The notes under the pieces: model-generated
Database searches by the model: none
Seen by the model: only the letters and a program-made list of their open reading frames with translations
Told to the model about the DNA's origin: nothing
From: Nostoc indistinguendum CM1-VF10
GTDB taxonomy: Bacteria; Cyanobacteriota; Cyanobacteriia; Cyanobacteriales; Nostocaceae
DNA: 64,000 nt
Assembly: GCA_019359215.1 (NCBI GenBank)
Contig: JAHHHS010000033.1
Location: forward strand, 1-64,000
Direction: 5' to 3'
Position numbers and translations under genes: made by a program
In this document: piece after piece, positions 36,927 to 45,847 of the stretch
Position numbering within the stretch: position 1 is the first letter of the stretch
Layout: every line of letters starts with the position of its first letter

Positions 36927-37080
36927 GTGTGGGGGATTGGGCATTGCATTGGGCATTGGGGATTCATGCGCCCTTTCTCTTGAAATCGGCGGTATATCTT
37001 TATTAGTCTTGCCGTCCTTAAATCGCTCAACCACCGTAAATAACATTTTGTCTTCTTCCTCACACTGTAATTAAGACGAT

Positions 37081-38130
37081 CTAAGGAATCATCGCTACCT
37101 TAATTACCTGTCGCGCCTTCATCTCACAAAAGACCTGTTCTAAATCTTTTAATGGCCGCTGTTCACTAATAAGTAACTCAAAGGGGATTTTACGACTAGC
37201 AATCAGTGCCAGCGCCTCCTGCACATACTTTGGTGTATTATGAAATACGCCTTTGATAGTAAGTTCGCTGTAGTGTAGTTGTTCTGTATTGACGCTAATG
37301 CTGGTATCGCGTGGACATCCACCGAATAGGTTGACTGTTGCACCAGGACGGGCGCAAGCGATCGCAGTTTCCCAAACACTTGGTACACCAGTTGCTTCAA
37401 TCACCACATCTGCGCCCCATCCTTGGGTAAGTTCTTTTACCACACTGGGAATATCCGAGATTTGATGATAATTAAAAGTTTGGGCTGCACCTAATTTATG
37501 ACCAATTTCTAGCCTGTGATCATTACCTCCCCACAGCAACACCTCAGCTTTCTCACTCAACGCCGCCACAAACATCAGCCCGATCGCCCCATCTCCTAAG
37601 ACGACTACTTGATCTTTGGCTTTGATGTTAGAACGGGCTATACCATGCAACACACAAGCTAAGGGTTCCGTCATGGCTGCCAATTCCCACGGCAACTCAT
37701 CGGGAATCTGTAACAAATTATGCTGTACTATCGGTGCGGGAATTTTCAAGTATTCCGCAAAAGTACCATTATTCCAGGTTAGATTTGGACATAATGAATA
37801 CTCTTGTCGTTGACAAAAAAAGCACTTCATGCAGGGGGCAGAATTATTAGCGACAATGCGATCGCCCACTTGCCAATTTGTAACGCCTGCTCCCAAGGCA
37901 ACAATTCGCCCAGCACCTTCGTGACCAAACAGCGTCGGCAGTATTAGCATTTTGGCATGACCACCACGCCGCCAGACTTTTAAATCTGTACCACAAGTTG
38001 TTGCTGCCTCCACTCGGATCACAACTTCACCAGCCGCCGGAGTGGGGTCAGGAACTTGCTCTAAGCGTAAATCTTCTTGCCCATAAAGTAACGCTACTAA
38101 CAAAGCTTTTAACCTATCAATTAGCTCCAT
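37081..38130 (-). CDS. Zinc-dependent medium-chain alcohol/polyol dehydrogenase
   Basis: A 349-residue MDR enzyme. The catalytic zinc ligands are in ATTCGTDLK and LFGHEGAGRI. The structural zinc lobe is complete (CMKCFFCQRQEYSLC, four Cys). The NAD(P) site is VVLGDGAIGLMFVA near residue 178. The overall pattern is that of sorbitol/threonine-type dehydrogenases; the substrate is not readable. The start could be a little downstream, since the first ~14 residues (MELIDRLKALLVAL) are not typical. It lies upstream of the convergent GT39 gene and is not linked to a pathway here. Confidence 0.87.
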   Translation of the reverse strand: MELIDRLKALLVALLYGQEDLRLEQVPDPTPAAGEVVIRVEAATTCGTDLKVWRRGGHAKMLILPTLFGHEGAGRIVALGAGVTNWQVGDRIVANNSAPCMKCFFCQRQEYSLCPNLTWNNGTFAEYLKIPAPIVQHNLLQIPDELPWELAAMTEPLACVLHGIARSNIKAKDQVVVLGDGAIGLMFVAALSEKAEVLLWGGNDHRLEIGHKLGAAQTFNYHQISDIPSVVKELTQGWGADVVIEATGVPSVWETAIACARPGATVNLFGGCPRDTSISVNTEQLHYSELTIKGVFHNTPKYVQEALALIASRKIPFELLISEQRPLKDLEQVFCEMKARQVIKVAMIP

Positions 38131-38221
38131 CCGATTTTACCAGTTGAAGCTAGTCGATAGGTTTAAAGTAAATTAGCTTGATTTATAGTCAGCTTTTATT
38201 AATCTAAAAAATGGTGAAAAA

Positions 38222-38407
38222 TTAGGTATTCACTGCTGGCAGGGGAACCACCCCGGTGTTCCGGGTTTCCACATTTGGCAAGCGAGTAGCAGTTAATAGC
38301 GGTACTTCTTGTCGGCACGACAAGCAAAACCAATATAGTTCACCATGTCGGGCATGGCGCAGGAGGGAACCACCGCAGCATGGGCAGGTGTTGGCTCTCG
38401 TACTCAT
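38222..38407 (-). CDS. Small zinc-ribbon protein
   Basis: A 61-residue protein whose first half is a four-cysteine zinc ribbon: CPCCGG near residue 8 and CLSC near residue 28, separated by RHARHGELYWF. The second half is unstructured and proline/threonine rich. Similar short proteins are common in cyanobacteria, with unknown role. A strong AGGAGG precedes ATG 38407 (TCAAGGAGGACATTGGT on the minus strand). Transcription is in line with the GT4 gene 55 bases upstream. Confidence 0.72.
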   Translation of the reverse strand: MSTRANTCPCCGGSLLRHARHGELYWFCLSCRQEVPLLTATRLPNVETRNTGVVPLPAVNT

Positions 38408-38461
38408 ACCAATGTCCTCCTTGAAAAAAGTTATTGTTTAAGTTGGAAAAAAAACAGTTGA

Positions 38462-39532
38462 TTAAAACTGAATGTTAGCGGCACAAATGCAGCCATTCGA
38501 TTCTATGCGGTCTTTAATAATTTGTCTGTAAACAGCTTCATATCCGTTAACCATTTGGCTAACGCTAAAGTTGTTTTCTACGTGTTTTCTACAGGTTTGA
38601 CGATTGAGTTCCAAAGCTAATGGAATCATTGCCGCCATTTCTGAATAGGTTTTGCAGATAAAACCTGTTTTACCGTGGGCAATCACTTCAGGTACGGAGC
38701 CAAAATTCATGGCAATTACTGGTGTACCAGTTGCCATTGATTCAATCATTACTAACCCAAAAGGTTCTTGCCAGCTAATGGGGAAAAGAGTTATTGCAGC
38801 ATTGCCCAGAAGTTCAATCTTTTCGGCGTGGTTGATTTCGCCTAGATATTCAATTTGCTGACCATCTATGAGGGGGGCAATCTCTTGTTCAAAAAATTTA
38901 GAGTCTCCGACATCAACCTTTCCTGCCATCTTCAAGCGCCAACCACTCTGTTTAGCAATAGCGATCGCATGTTGTGGCCCTTTCTCTGGCGAAAAACGAC
39001 CTAAAAACGTCAAATAGGGAGGTTCTAACGGTTGGGCTACAAATGGATAATGTCCTACCTCAATTCCATTATAAACCGTGTCAATATAATTGAGATCGAT
39101 TTGACGCTGTGAGTTACTAATGCTGACATAAGGTTGCTTTTGGTGGTAGCTAAATGCGTAACACTTGTCTCTTGTAAAATCATTGTGCAGGGTATGCACT
39201 GTAGAAGTTGCTGTTATCAAACTCGCTAAAGGTAGCGCCGAAATTCCTACATGAGAATGGATAATATCGAATTGGGTAGCACGTTCGTAAACTTGGCTCA
39301 GTTCCAGCATTTCATACACTGCATACTCTTTTACATTTGGGTCTAAGCGCAATGCACGCGGATAAACTGCTTCTAAATGAGCCAAAGTTTGAGAATCGCC
39401 AGAAGCAAATAAAGTTACCTCATGACCGCGACGAACAAGTTCATCAGTCAAGGAACTTACTACCAATTCTATTCCTCCATAACTAGGAGGTGGAACCCTT
39501 TCCCATAAGGGGGCAACTTGAGCGATTTTCAT
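38462..39532 (-). CDS. Glycosyltransferase family 4 protein
   Basis: A 356-residue GT-B retaining glycosyltransferase. The N-terminal half has PSYGGIELVVSSLTDELVRRGHEVTLF, the linker HSHVGISALP with DIIHSH, and the C-terminal half the nucleotide-sugar site FLGRFSPEKGPQHAI. The diagnostic E-x7-E element is EPFGLVMIESMATGTPVIA near residue 265. It probably adds a sugar to a lipid, polysaccharide or small molecule in the cytosol. It may share a transcript with the zinc-ribbon gene downstream. The final residues (NGCICAANIQF) are atypical but do not affect the core. Confidence 0.9.
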   Translation of the reverse strand: MKIAQVAPLWERVPPPSYGGIELVVSSLTDELVRRGHEVTLFASGDSQTLAHLEAVYPRALRLDPNVKEYAVYEMLELSQVYERATQFDIIHSHVGISALPLASLITATSTVHTLHNDFTRDKCYAFSYHQKQPYVSISNSQRQIDLNYIDTVYNGIEVGHYPFVAQPLEPPYLTFLGRFSPEKGPQHAIAIAKQSGWRLKMAGKVDVGDSKFFEQEIAPLIDGQQIEYLGEINHAEKIELLGNAAITLFPISWQEPFGLVMIESMATGTPVIAMNFGSVPEVIAHGKTGFICKTYSEMAAMIPLALELNRQTCRKHVENNFSVSQMVNGYEAVYRQIIKDRIESNGCICAANIQF

Positions 39533-39988
39533 AAGTTTTATTGGTTCAGTCTATGAAATTGTCCTCAATATAATGAGTTGCATCATTATTGTATGAGAAC
39601 AGAGCATTTGTACTTACTCTTTTGACATTTAAATTAACCTAACAGGCTACGAAAAACGCAATAATGGTTAACCATGTCGCAAATTTTCTACCGACAAATC
39701 AAACCCACTCTCGGCAAAACTCAACCCTGAGCTAGACTTATAACTTATAGCAAATCAATTACTTGTTACATCTGCCTTGGGGATCATAATGAGGTAGAAT
39801 ATTTTGTAGCAGAACTTACAAAATTGAATATTTTGTCTCTGACAATACTAAAATATTTAATGGGATCAAGTTATTAAAGCTTCGTTTAAACGTAATTGGG
39901 AAATATAACAGAAATTATAAATATTAAGTAACTGTACAATAATTACACAATTTGTAATTATTAATCTTCCAAAAAATTCTGATAACTA
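39533..39988. other. AT-rich divergent intergenic region
   Basis: About 455 bases between the divergent GT4 and xth genes. It is AT-rich, with no repeat, hairpin or frame worth naming; both promoters must lie here. Confidence 0.5.
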
Positions 39989-40771
39989 ATGAAAATCGCT
40001 ACTTGGAACGTCAACTCAATTCGCACTCGTCTAGAACAGGTTACTGATTGGTTAACTAACAATCCCGTTGATGTTCTCTGCTTGCAAGAAACCAAGGTTA
40101 TAGATGCCGAGTTCCCGCGATCGCCTTTTGAGCAGTTAGGCTATAACCTTTATATGTCAGGACAAAAATCTTATAACGGCGTAGCCCTAATTAGCCGCCA
40201 GCCACTTGTAGACGTAAGTAGCGGTTTTAGGGCGATTTTGCCAGATTTACACCACGAATGGGATGAGCAAAAGCGGGTGATTACAGGTGTAATTGATGGT
40301 GTTCGGATTGTTAACTTATATGTTCCCAACGGTGCAGCAGTAGGAACTGAAAAATATGAATATAAACTGCGTTGGTTAGCAGCGCTACACGAGTATTTAC
40401 GATTGCTGGTGCTGTCAGAACCTGCAATTTGTGTGTGCGGTGACTTCAACATCGCCCTAGAAGATAAGGATATTCACGAGCAAGTGAGTACAGAAAATCA
40501 CATTATGGCGACGGAAACCGAGCGCCAAGCCTTACGCGATATTCTGAAACTAGGATTTGGCGATGCTTTTCGCAAATTCACCGCAGAAGGCGGAAATTAT
40601 AGCTGGTGGGATTATCGCGCCGCCGCCTTCCGTCGCAACTTAGGTTGGCGGATTGACCATCACTATCTCACACCCGTGCTATATGAGCGTGCTACAAGTT
40701 GCATCATCGATGCCGCACCCAGAAAATTAACCCAACCCAGCGACCATACGCCAGTAATTGTGGAATTTTGA
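39989..40771 (+). CDS. xth: Exodeoxyribonuclease III
   Basis: A 260-residue Mg-dependent AP endonuclease/3'-exonuclease used in base excision repair. All active-site blocks are seen: ATWNVNSIRTRL (metal Asn), LCLQETKV (metal Glu), NLYVPNGAAVGT, CVCGDFNIALEDKDIH (Asp and Asn), GWRIDHHYLTP and the final SDHTPVIVEF with the Asp-His pair. Length is standard. A strong terminator follows at 40810. Single gene, no operon partner. Confidence 0.95.
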   Translation: MKIATWNVNSIRTRLEQVTDWLTNNPVDVLCLQETKVIDAEFPRSPFEQLGYNLYMSGQKSYNGVALISRQPLVDVSSGFRAILPDLHHEWDEQKRVITGVIDGVRIVNLYVPNGAAVGTEKYEYKLRWLAALHEYLRLLVLSEPAICVCGDFNIALEDKDIHEQVSTENHIMATETERQALRDILKLGFGDAFRKFTAEGGNYSWWDYRAAAFRRNLGWRIDHHYLTPVLYERATSCIIDAAPRKLTQPSDHTPVIVEF

Positions 40772-40809
40772 ATTGAATATGGAGACAGGTTTAAGACCTC
40801 TCTTTTGCA

Positions 40810-40846
40810 AACCTTGAGTGCTGGCGGTCGGCGCTCAAGGTTTTTG
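40810..40846 (+). terminator. Intrinsic terminator after xth
   Basis: AACCTTGAGTGC (40810-40821) pairs with GCGCTCAAGGTT (40831-40842), one G-T pair, 9-base loop, followed by a T run. It stands 39 bases past the xth stop. Confidence 0.88.
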
Positions 40847-41049
40847 TGTAGTTTTCTGGATTGTCGATATGGAGTTTCACGCCTACCTAATGGTTTGTGT
40901 AGAAATGTTTCAAATAACTGAATTATTAAGAAATTTCTGAGTTGCCCCTAGTAGGTACTTAAGTAAACTCATTGTCAACATAAAACAAGGTAAACATAAT
41001 GCTTGTTTAAACCTTTGAAATTCTCGTTAAATCACAATTACCACCAGAG

Positions 41050-41538
41050 TTGAAGAGTCCCCTTTCTCGCAAAGTCATCCAAGGCTATTTCTTAACTCTT
41101 TCTAATCTCAATCCCTTCTCTGTAGTATTGTCTCTTGTATTTACAGCTGTTACACCGTCTTTAAACGACGTTATTCCCTTGCTTGATGTAACTGGAGTAA
41201 ATGTTGGAGGTCCCTTGGTTCCAGATCCAATCCCTCCAAAGGTAAGATTCCAGTTGAGGCTTCCTGCAAATGACACGGGCTTATTCCTCTTGCAGCCAGA
41301 TATTATTAAGAAGCCAGAACTACTGACGGATGAAAAACAAAGCCTTGAGGTTCGTGGTTTCGTAGAGATATTTGTATCTTCGCTTTCAGGGCGTAATTCT
41401 GCGGACATTCTGGTGACACCAGAGCAACGAGGGACGTTCTTTGGAGATTTAAAGGCTGCCGATCCAAGACTTGATCAAATTGCCTACAGTATTCCTACCG
41501 CTCACGGTGGATCTTTGTTTACACTTTCTAATTCATAG
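41050..41538 (+). CDS. Hypothetical protein, 162 residues
   Basis: The frame opens at 41011 and the first usable start is a TTG at 41050; no ATG is present before residue ~100, and the open part upstream reads EILVKSQLPPEL in natural style, so the true start may be non-ATG or lost. The protein has a beta-rich pattern: SRKVIQGYFLTLSNLNPFSV near the front and LTDEKQSLEVRGFVEIFVSS in the middle. The C-terminal part ends in AYSIPTAHGGSLFTLSNS. I do not recognise the family. It lies downstream of the convergent HopA1-type gene. Confidence 0.55.
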   Translation: MKSPLSRKVIQGYFLTLSNLNPFSVVLSLVFTAVTPSLNDVIPLLDVTGVNVGGPLVPDPIPPKVRFQLRLPANDTGLFLLQPDIIKKPELLTDEKQSLEVRGFVEIFVSSLSGRNSADILVTPEQRGTFFGDLKAADPRLDQIAYSIPTAHGGSLFTLSNS

Positions 41539-41624
41539 AGGTTTTTTCAGGTTTTTTAGAGCGTGGAATTCTGAGAAACCTGAATTAATATTTTTTTATT
41601 TCAGCACTGTAGAGAGGTAAATTT

Positions 41625-41699
41625 ATGGATACAACATTTTATTTTAATTTGGTTGCTATTGATCCAAAACCTAAAAGTGTTATTGACTTTATTGGATAG
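41625..41699 (+). pseudogene. 24-codon ORF, possible start of a lost gene
   Basis: GAGAGG precedes ATG 41625 by eight bases. The frame reads MDTTFYFNLVAIDPKPKS, then VIDFIG and stops. The good ribosome site with such a short product suggests the front of a gene cut by deletion, perhaps related to the hypothetical protein just upstream, or a genuine micropeptide. It lies head to tail with the HopA1/kinase pair but is not Ser/Thr/Cys rich. Confidence 0.3.
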
Positions 41700-41746
41700 T
41701 TAGAAATTATTCTTCTCTGCCTCTGTGCCTCGCCATTTTCTATCAA

Positions 41747-42835
41747 TTAATTTAACGGCTTATATATATCCTCTGAACTGGGATTGAGATAAGGGCGCTG
41801 TAAATCTATTAGGTGTCGAGCAAAGTGTTGGTCAATAACTCTCATCCGTTCCTCCATCGCATTCTTACCTTTTTGCCAAGCTTCTAACAAAGCATTAGCG
41901 ACAATTTGGCAACGGTTCATCCCAAAAGTTTCTTGTGCGGCAAATTTTTGGATTGGTTCTTCGGCTAAACCTAAACCTGGGGCTAAAAATTTAGTAAATA
42001 AGGGAATTTCCGGCTGGAAATAGGATTGATTTTCTAGATAAATAGCCTGAAGAATTGTGCGGATTGCTGGATAGTCGGGGAGTTCAAAGTAGAGTAGCCC
42101 CGAATCATAGCGTCCGTATGCACAGGGATTGTGAAGAACCTGAAAGCTAAAGGGAATCGAGGCTGCATTCAATTGCAGTGTCAGGCTTTCCATAAAAGCG
42201 ATCGCACCAGATGCCGTAAAGTTAAAGTAAATTCGCCCTGCTCCTAAATCAGCATCGGGGTTACTTTGGCGTTCCTGTCCAACATTACTAACTGCCAAGT
42301 AACAGCCATTTTGCAATCGATTTTTGGGCATCCAGATTGCTACCATGTCACCCACTTTGGTAGATTTCTTGCTGGATTTTAGATGGCAATCTGGCTCAAC
42401 ATAAAGTGTTAAACCGCCTTTAGTCACCGCCATAGTACCATCAGGTTCTTTCCGCAACACCTGCCATTGGGGGTCAAAGTAACCTATGCCGTGATTACTG
42501 GCGTGCAATTGCTCGTAAAAGTTCCAATCAATTTCTAAAATGGAATTATCTGTTAAATTCTGCTTTGGCGGACGATTAGTATTATCAGTATTGACTGCTA
42601 AAGTACTTTGTAGAGAGCCATTGTAATAGATCCCATAAAGAAAGTTTCGCAGCAGTAGAGTAAGATATTTCTGTTGTAAATCTACAGAATTTTGCTGAAA
42701 TCTATCGGCTACTTTAGTCGGTAGAGCAAAGGGCTGATAATTGGGATGATAAATACAAAAATTTGACTCAATCTGAATATTCTTAGCAATGTCGAATAGA
42801 GAAGTTAGCGGTTGATTGGTAGAGTAATTTAGCAT
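41747..42835 (-). CDS. HopA1-family protein (lanthipeptide lyase-like)
   Basis: A 362-residue protein of the HopA1 effector family, recognised from LLLRNFLYGIYYNGSL near residue 60 and the central VTKGGLTLYVEPD, KVGDMVAIWMP, GRIYFNFTASGAIAFMESLT blocks. HopA1 domains were first known from a Pseudomonas effector. In actinomycete class V lanthipeptide clusters (lexapeptide-type) a HopA1-like protein acts with a phosphotransferase-like kinase to remove phosphate from Ser/Thr and form dehydro-amino acids. The next gene upstream on the same strand, 80 bases away, is exactly such a kinase-like protein. A role in peptide modification is inferred from this pair; no precursor was found. Confidence 0.75.
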   Translation of the reverse strand: MLNYSTNQPLTSLFDIAKNIQIESNFCIYHPNYQPFALPTKVADRFQQNSVDLQQKYLTLLLRNFLYGIYYNGSLQSTLAVNTDNTNRPPKQNLTDNSILEIDWNFYEQLHASNHGIGYFDPQWQVLRKEPDGTMAVTKGGLTLYVEPDCHLKSSKKSTKVGDMVAIWMPKNRLQNGCYLAVSNVGQERQSNPDADLGAGRIYFNFTASGAIAFMESLTLQLNAASIPFSFQVLHNPCAYGRYDSGLLYFELPDYPAIRTILQAIYLENQSYFQPEIPLFTKFLAPGLGLAEEPIQKFAAQETFGMNRCQIVANALLEAWQKGKNAMEERMRVIDQHFARHLIDLQRPYLNPSSEDIYKPLN

Positions 42836-42915
42836 TAATCTATTTAGAACTCAAATTGTAAAAACAGAATTCAGGAGTTAGGAGTCGGAGTTGATAATTG
42901 TTCTTTTTCCTGCCA

Positions 42916-44157
42916 TTAAAAACCGCGAAGCCGAGTTTTTTCGTAATAAATCCGAAGTAGCTGCGGCTCTTTTACAGGTTGAGGAAGCTTATGAATTTTT
43001 CCCACAGGATTAAGAATCTCTGACTCTGATATCCCGAAAATGGTTAGCACTCCTTGCTCTGGCATAGTGAGTAAACTTTTAGCTACTTGCAGCATACAAA
43101 TATCAGCATTATTAAAAGATTTCTGGCGGGTAATCATATCCTGAATTTGATGAATCAATGCCAGCCCCGCAAACTGGATAACGCGCACAATAAAGTCACT
43201 GCGGTATTCCAAAATCATGGGAAAAGCATTTAGATAAGCCCTAATTAGGGCAATGATTGAAGGTTGTAAACTCTCCAACGGTGTCAACGCCAGATGTAGA
43301 GATTCTTCTAACTCAATGGTGGGGTCTACAACGAGGCTCAAGAGCCAAATTCCTAAATAGCTTGCTAGTAAAGTTCCCAAATCAAAAGCTGGATCTCCCC
43401 AAGAACAAGATTCCCAATTAATTAGTCGTACTAGGCAATTGTCTAGTTTCTCCCACCTGGAATGAACCAAAATGTTGTTCAATTTCAAGTCGTTGTGAGT
43501 CAAGCAACAAGGATTCCAGTCATACGCCAAATCAGCGATCGCTGATTCCAAACTCTCCGACTGCTGGTATAGTAAATAGAATTTCAGCGCCTCTGTGGGA
43601 ACCGTCCCAAAAATCTCCGGCCCAATTGACTCTACCCCTTGCGCTGGATTGTAAAAGCCATAGCGAAACTCTCCTTGGGGAGCAGTTGCCATAAAATCCT
43701 TATATTCTCGGCGGTTATAGGTTGCGCGATGGAGTCCGGCTAAAGTAGCACCGATGGCAGTGGCAATTTCTTGTGGACAAATCTCATTATTGTGGTAAAA
43801 TGTCGCAAGTTCCAGATATTCACTTAAGTAGTTACGGACAAGGATAGAATTTTCTTCGTCAAAATGGACTACCAAGGGTGCGATCGCCGAAATATTGCCA
43901 AGAACGGGAAACTTCTGGAGCAACTGATGAAATAGCCACTCCTGAAACAATTCACGAGGAGCGCCGTCATTTTTTTTAAGGTTACGTTCTTGTTTAATGA
44001 GCAGTTTACGATTATCTGCTAGAGTCACGAGTAAATCGAAATTATTCTTACTAGTTCCTGGCAACTCAGATTTATCTGATGCGTCATCTTCTGAGCTACA
44101 CAGCCCCGCTTCTTGCAGATACTGGATAACGTTATGAGAAGACAGTGATAATACCAT
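42916..44157 (-). CDS. Aminoglycoside-phosphotransferase-like kinase paired with HopA1 protein
   Basis: A 413-residue APH/choline-kinase-fold protein. The N-lobe has LLIKQERN (ATP Lys), the catalytic loop is CCLTHNDLKLNNILVH near residue 220 and the metal segment is LINWESCSWGDPAFDLG. In most family members the latter begins with Asp (IDWE); here it is Asn, so one Mg ligand is altered, while the second Asp (GDPAFD) is retained. With the HopA1 gene 80 bases downstream it matches the kinase-lyase pair of class V lanthipeptide synthesis. The ~660 bases before it hold no good precursor gene. Other roles, such as phosphorylation of a small molecule, remain open. Confidence 0.75.
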   Translation of the reverse strand: MVLSLSSHNVIQYLQEAGLCSSEDDASDKSELPGTSKNNFDLLVTLADNRKLLIKQERNLKKNDGAPRELFQEWLFHQLLQKFPVLGNISAIAPLVVHFDEENSILVRNYLSEYLELATFYHNNEICPQEIATAIGATLAGLHRATYNRREYKDFMATAPQGEFRYGFYNPAQGVESIGPEIFGTVPTEALKFYLLYQQSESLESAIADLAYDWNPCCLTHNDLKLNNILVHSRWEKLDNCLVRLINWESCSWGDPAFDLGTLLASYLGIWLLSLVVDPTIELEESLHLALTPLESLQPSIIALIRAYLNAFPMILEYRSDFIVRVIQFAGLALIHQIQDMITRQKSFNNADICMLQVAKSLLTMPEQGVLTIFGISESEILNPVGKIHKLPQPVKEPQLLRIYYEKTRLRGF

Positions 44158-44811
44158 GTATTATTTTCTACTTCGTTAAATTACTTAAACTTATCTATGT
44201 CGGTATTTGCTTGTACTTTCCAGTTATCGGTAGATAGTGAATAACAATAAAGATTTGTACAATCTACTAATATCCCATCTTCCCGATAAAAACCTGCCAA
44301 AATGGTACAAATTCCTTTACAATTTCTTTAAAATTCACTCCTAATACGGTGGTATTTTACACTTTACCAGCATAGTTACTTAGATACATCTAGAGCAAAT
44401 TTTGTGGTAGAAGCCCATTGATGTGGCTGCATCTCCAGCAAAACTGATTGGCGGTAGGTGTTGTTTAATGTTCAGTAGTCATCCTGAAAGCAGCGAAGAA
44501 TTTCAGTAATCCTTCGTGCTAGGAAGCATGACATTCAACGCTATTATTTTTATTTATCATCCCAAAGCCAAAAAAACCGGAATTTTTAAGCAATTAGTAA
44601 TTATTTTTTTCTTTAATTTTTAGAATTGAGGTCTGTAAGCCTTGTTATTACGTCATTTTTCTTACTTACGTATTGTAGATGGCTATAGGCGATCGCAGAG
44701 AACGGTTACATGAGCGCATCTTATGGAAGTGTACTTTTGTCAAGGGTGATAAGACCTCTCCCTGGTTTTACTACGTAAAACCGTCCCTCTCCGACTCGGA
44801 GAGGGAAAGAG
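44158..44811. other. Intergenic region upstream of the kinase gene
   Basis: No gene is supported; I searched both strands for a short Ser/Thr/Cys-rich precursor and saw none. It has an imperfect hairpin (GAAGAATT..AATCCTTC near 44495-44515), AT-rich stretches and, at the right end, copy 2 of the 52-bp double-hairpin repeat. Confidence 0.5.
44754..44805. repeat. 52-bp double-hairpin repeat, copy 2
   Basis: Matches 17596-17647 at all but two positions, with the same orientation. It ends seven bases before the stop codon of the WYL gene, so it may serve as that gene's terminator structure on the minus strand. Confidence 0.75.
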
Positions 44812-45678
44812 TTAAGACCTGGTTTTAATATCGTATAAATTGCAAAGGATGAGGAGTTTTTGTTTGACGCGATCGCGCACATTTTCAGGTAATATCACTA
44901 CACAATCTGGCGCATACTGCATGACTTCGCGGCTAAACCAAAATGTACTAGATACTCGCCTAACAACTCGCCGGACTCGCGCTTTATCTGGTAGCCACTC
45001 ATTAATATTGTCTTCTGGTTTAGCTTGATAGGCAAAAGCCAAGCCAGCAAATAGATGCATTTCCACTTCTATCTGGGCCAAATTAGATCGCCACTCGCCA
45101 GAAATTGGCATGACAGCAGCTTCTGTAATCCTGTCTAATCGCAAACTCCAGTTGTGAAGCAGTTCTGGGATATCAAAGTTTCCTTCTGTCTCTTCGCACC
45201 AGCAATCAAGATATTGCCGCTTTTCGTGTGGTGTAACTTTGGCATAGCGAACGGTAAAATTAAACACACGCTCTGCTGCATCTTGATAGGAAAGCTGAAA
45301 GGGCTGTTCGCGCAAGATGTAGCGGTCTATTTCTAAGCGCCAAGGTGGGGGCAAATTCTCTAAGAAACGTTCAATTTCGCCCCGCAACGGTAATGATAGT
45401 TCGCTGCGTTCGAGAAGTAAGTTTGCAATGATTTGGGCTTGTTCAATTTGCCCGATATCTGTCAACGCATTGATACATCTATGTAATGCCCTAATTCGTG
45501 GTTCTTTCCAATCGTTATTGTTACCGATGAGTAACTTACGTTGAGCGATCGCTTTAATTAACTTAGAGATGTTAGGCTCCTCTCCCCACATCATACCGAA
45601 TTCACGAGCGATCGCTTCTAGCTCGGCTTTATCACGTTCTGATATCGACAGTGTAATAGATTGACCTTTTCGACTCAT
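44812..45678 (-). CDS. WYL-domain regulator of the CRISPR-Cas locus (putative)
   Basis: A 288-residue regulator. The N-terminal ~45 residues (SITLSISERDKAELEAIARE) look like a ribbon-helix-helix DNA-binding unit. The middle is helical and the C-terminal half is a WYL domain with VFNFTVRYAKVTPHEKRQYLDCWCEE and a WYL-C-like end (VRRVVRRVSSTFWFSREVMQYAPDCVVIL). A WYL protein of this type (Sll7009) represses the type I-D locus of Synechocystis, and this gene is divergent from a type I-D locus, so the same job is inferred. The WYL pocket is thought to sense a ligand, possibly nucleic acid. The intergenic TGTCCGT/ACGGACA pair may be its operator. Confidence 0.8.
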   Translation of the reverse strand: MSRKGQSITLSISERDKAELEAIAREFGMMWGEEPNISKLIKAIAQRKLLIGNNNDWKEPRIRALHRCINALTDIGQIEQAQIIANLLLERSELSLPLRGEIERFLENLPPPWRLEIDRYILREQPFQLSYQDAAERVFNFTVRYAKVTPHEKRQYLDCWCEETEGNFDIPELLHNWSLRLDRITEAAVMPISGEWRSNLAQIEVEMHLFAGLAFAYQAKPEDNINEWLPDKARVRRVVRRVSSTFWFSREVMQYAPDCVVILPENVRDRVKQKLLILCNLYDIKTRS

Positions 45679-45684
45679 TAAAAA

Positions 45685-45766
45685 TGTCCGTGTACTTTAT
45701 ACTTACCTTGTCTTGTCAACTTCTATTTTGCGTGCCAATATAGTTTTTAACAACCAGTTACGGACA
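45685..45766. promoter_or_regulatory. Divergent control region with inverted TGTCCGT / ACGGACA
   Basis: TGTCCGT (45685-45691) and ACGGACA (45760-45766) are exact complements on either side of the probable start region between the WYL regulator and the cas side. Chance occurrence is possible at seven bases; location is the main support. Confidence 0.3.
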
Positions 45767-45847
45767 CTATTTAAGTGTATATCCGAATATAGAATTAGGA
45801 GAAGAGGATTCATTGAGAAGAATTACGACAAATTTGGAGAAGTTTCA

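Noticed and set aside
41050..41699. Considered as lanthipeptide precursor genes for the HopA1/kinase pair
   Set aside because: They are not rich in Ser/Thr/Cys at the C-terminus and face the pair convergently.
44460..44560. Short minus-strand ORFs (13-20 codons) as precursor peptides
   Set aside because: They lie in an imperfect hairpin repeat, lack ribosome sites and have no leader-core pattern.
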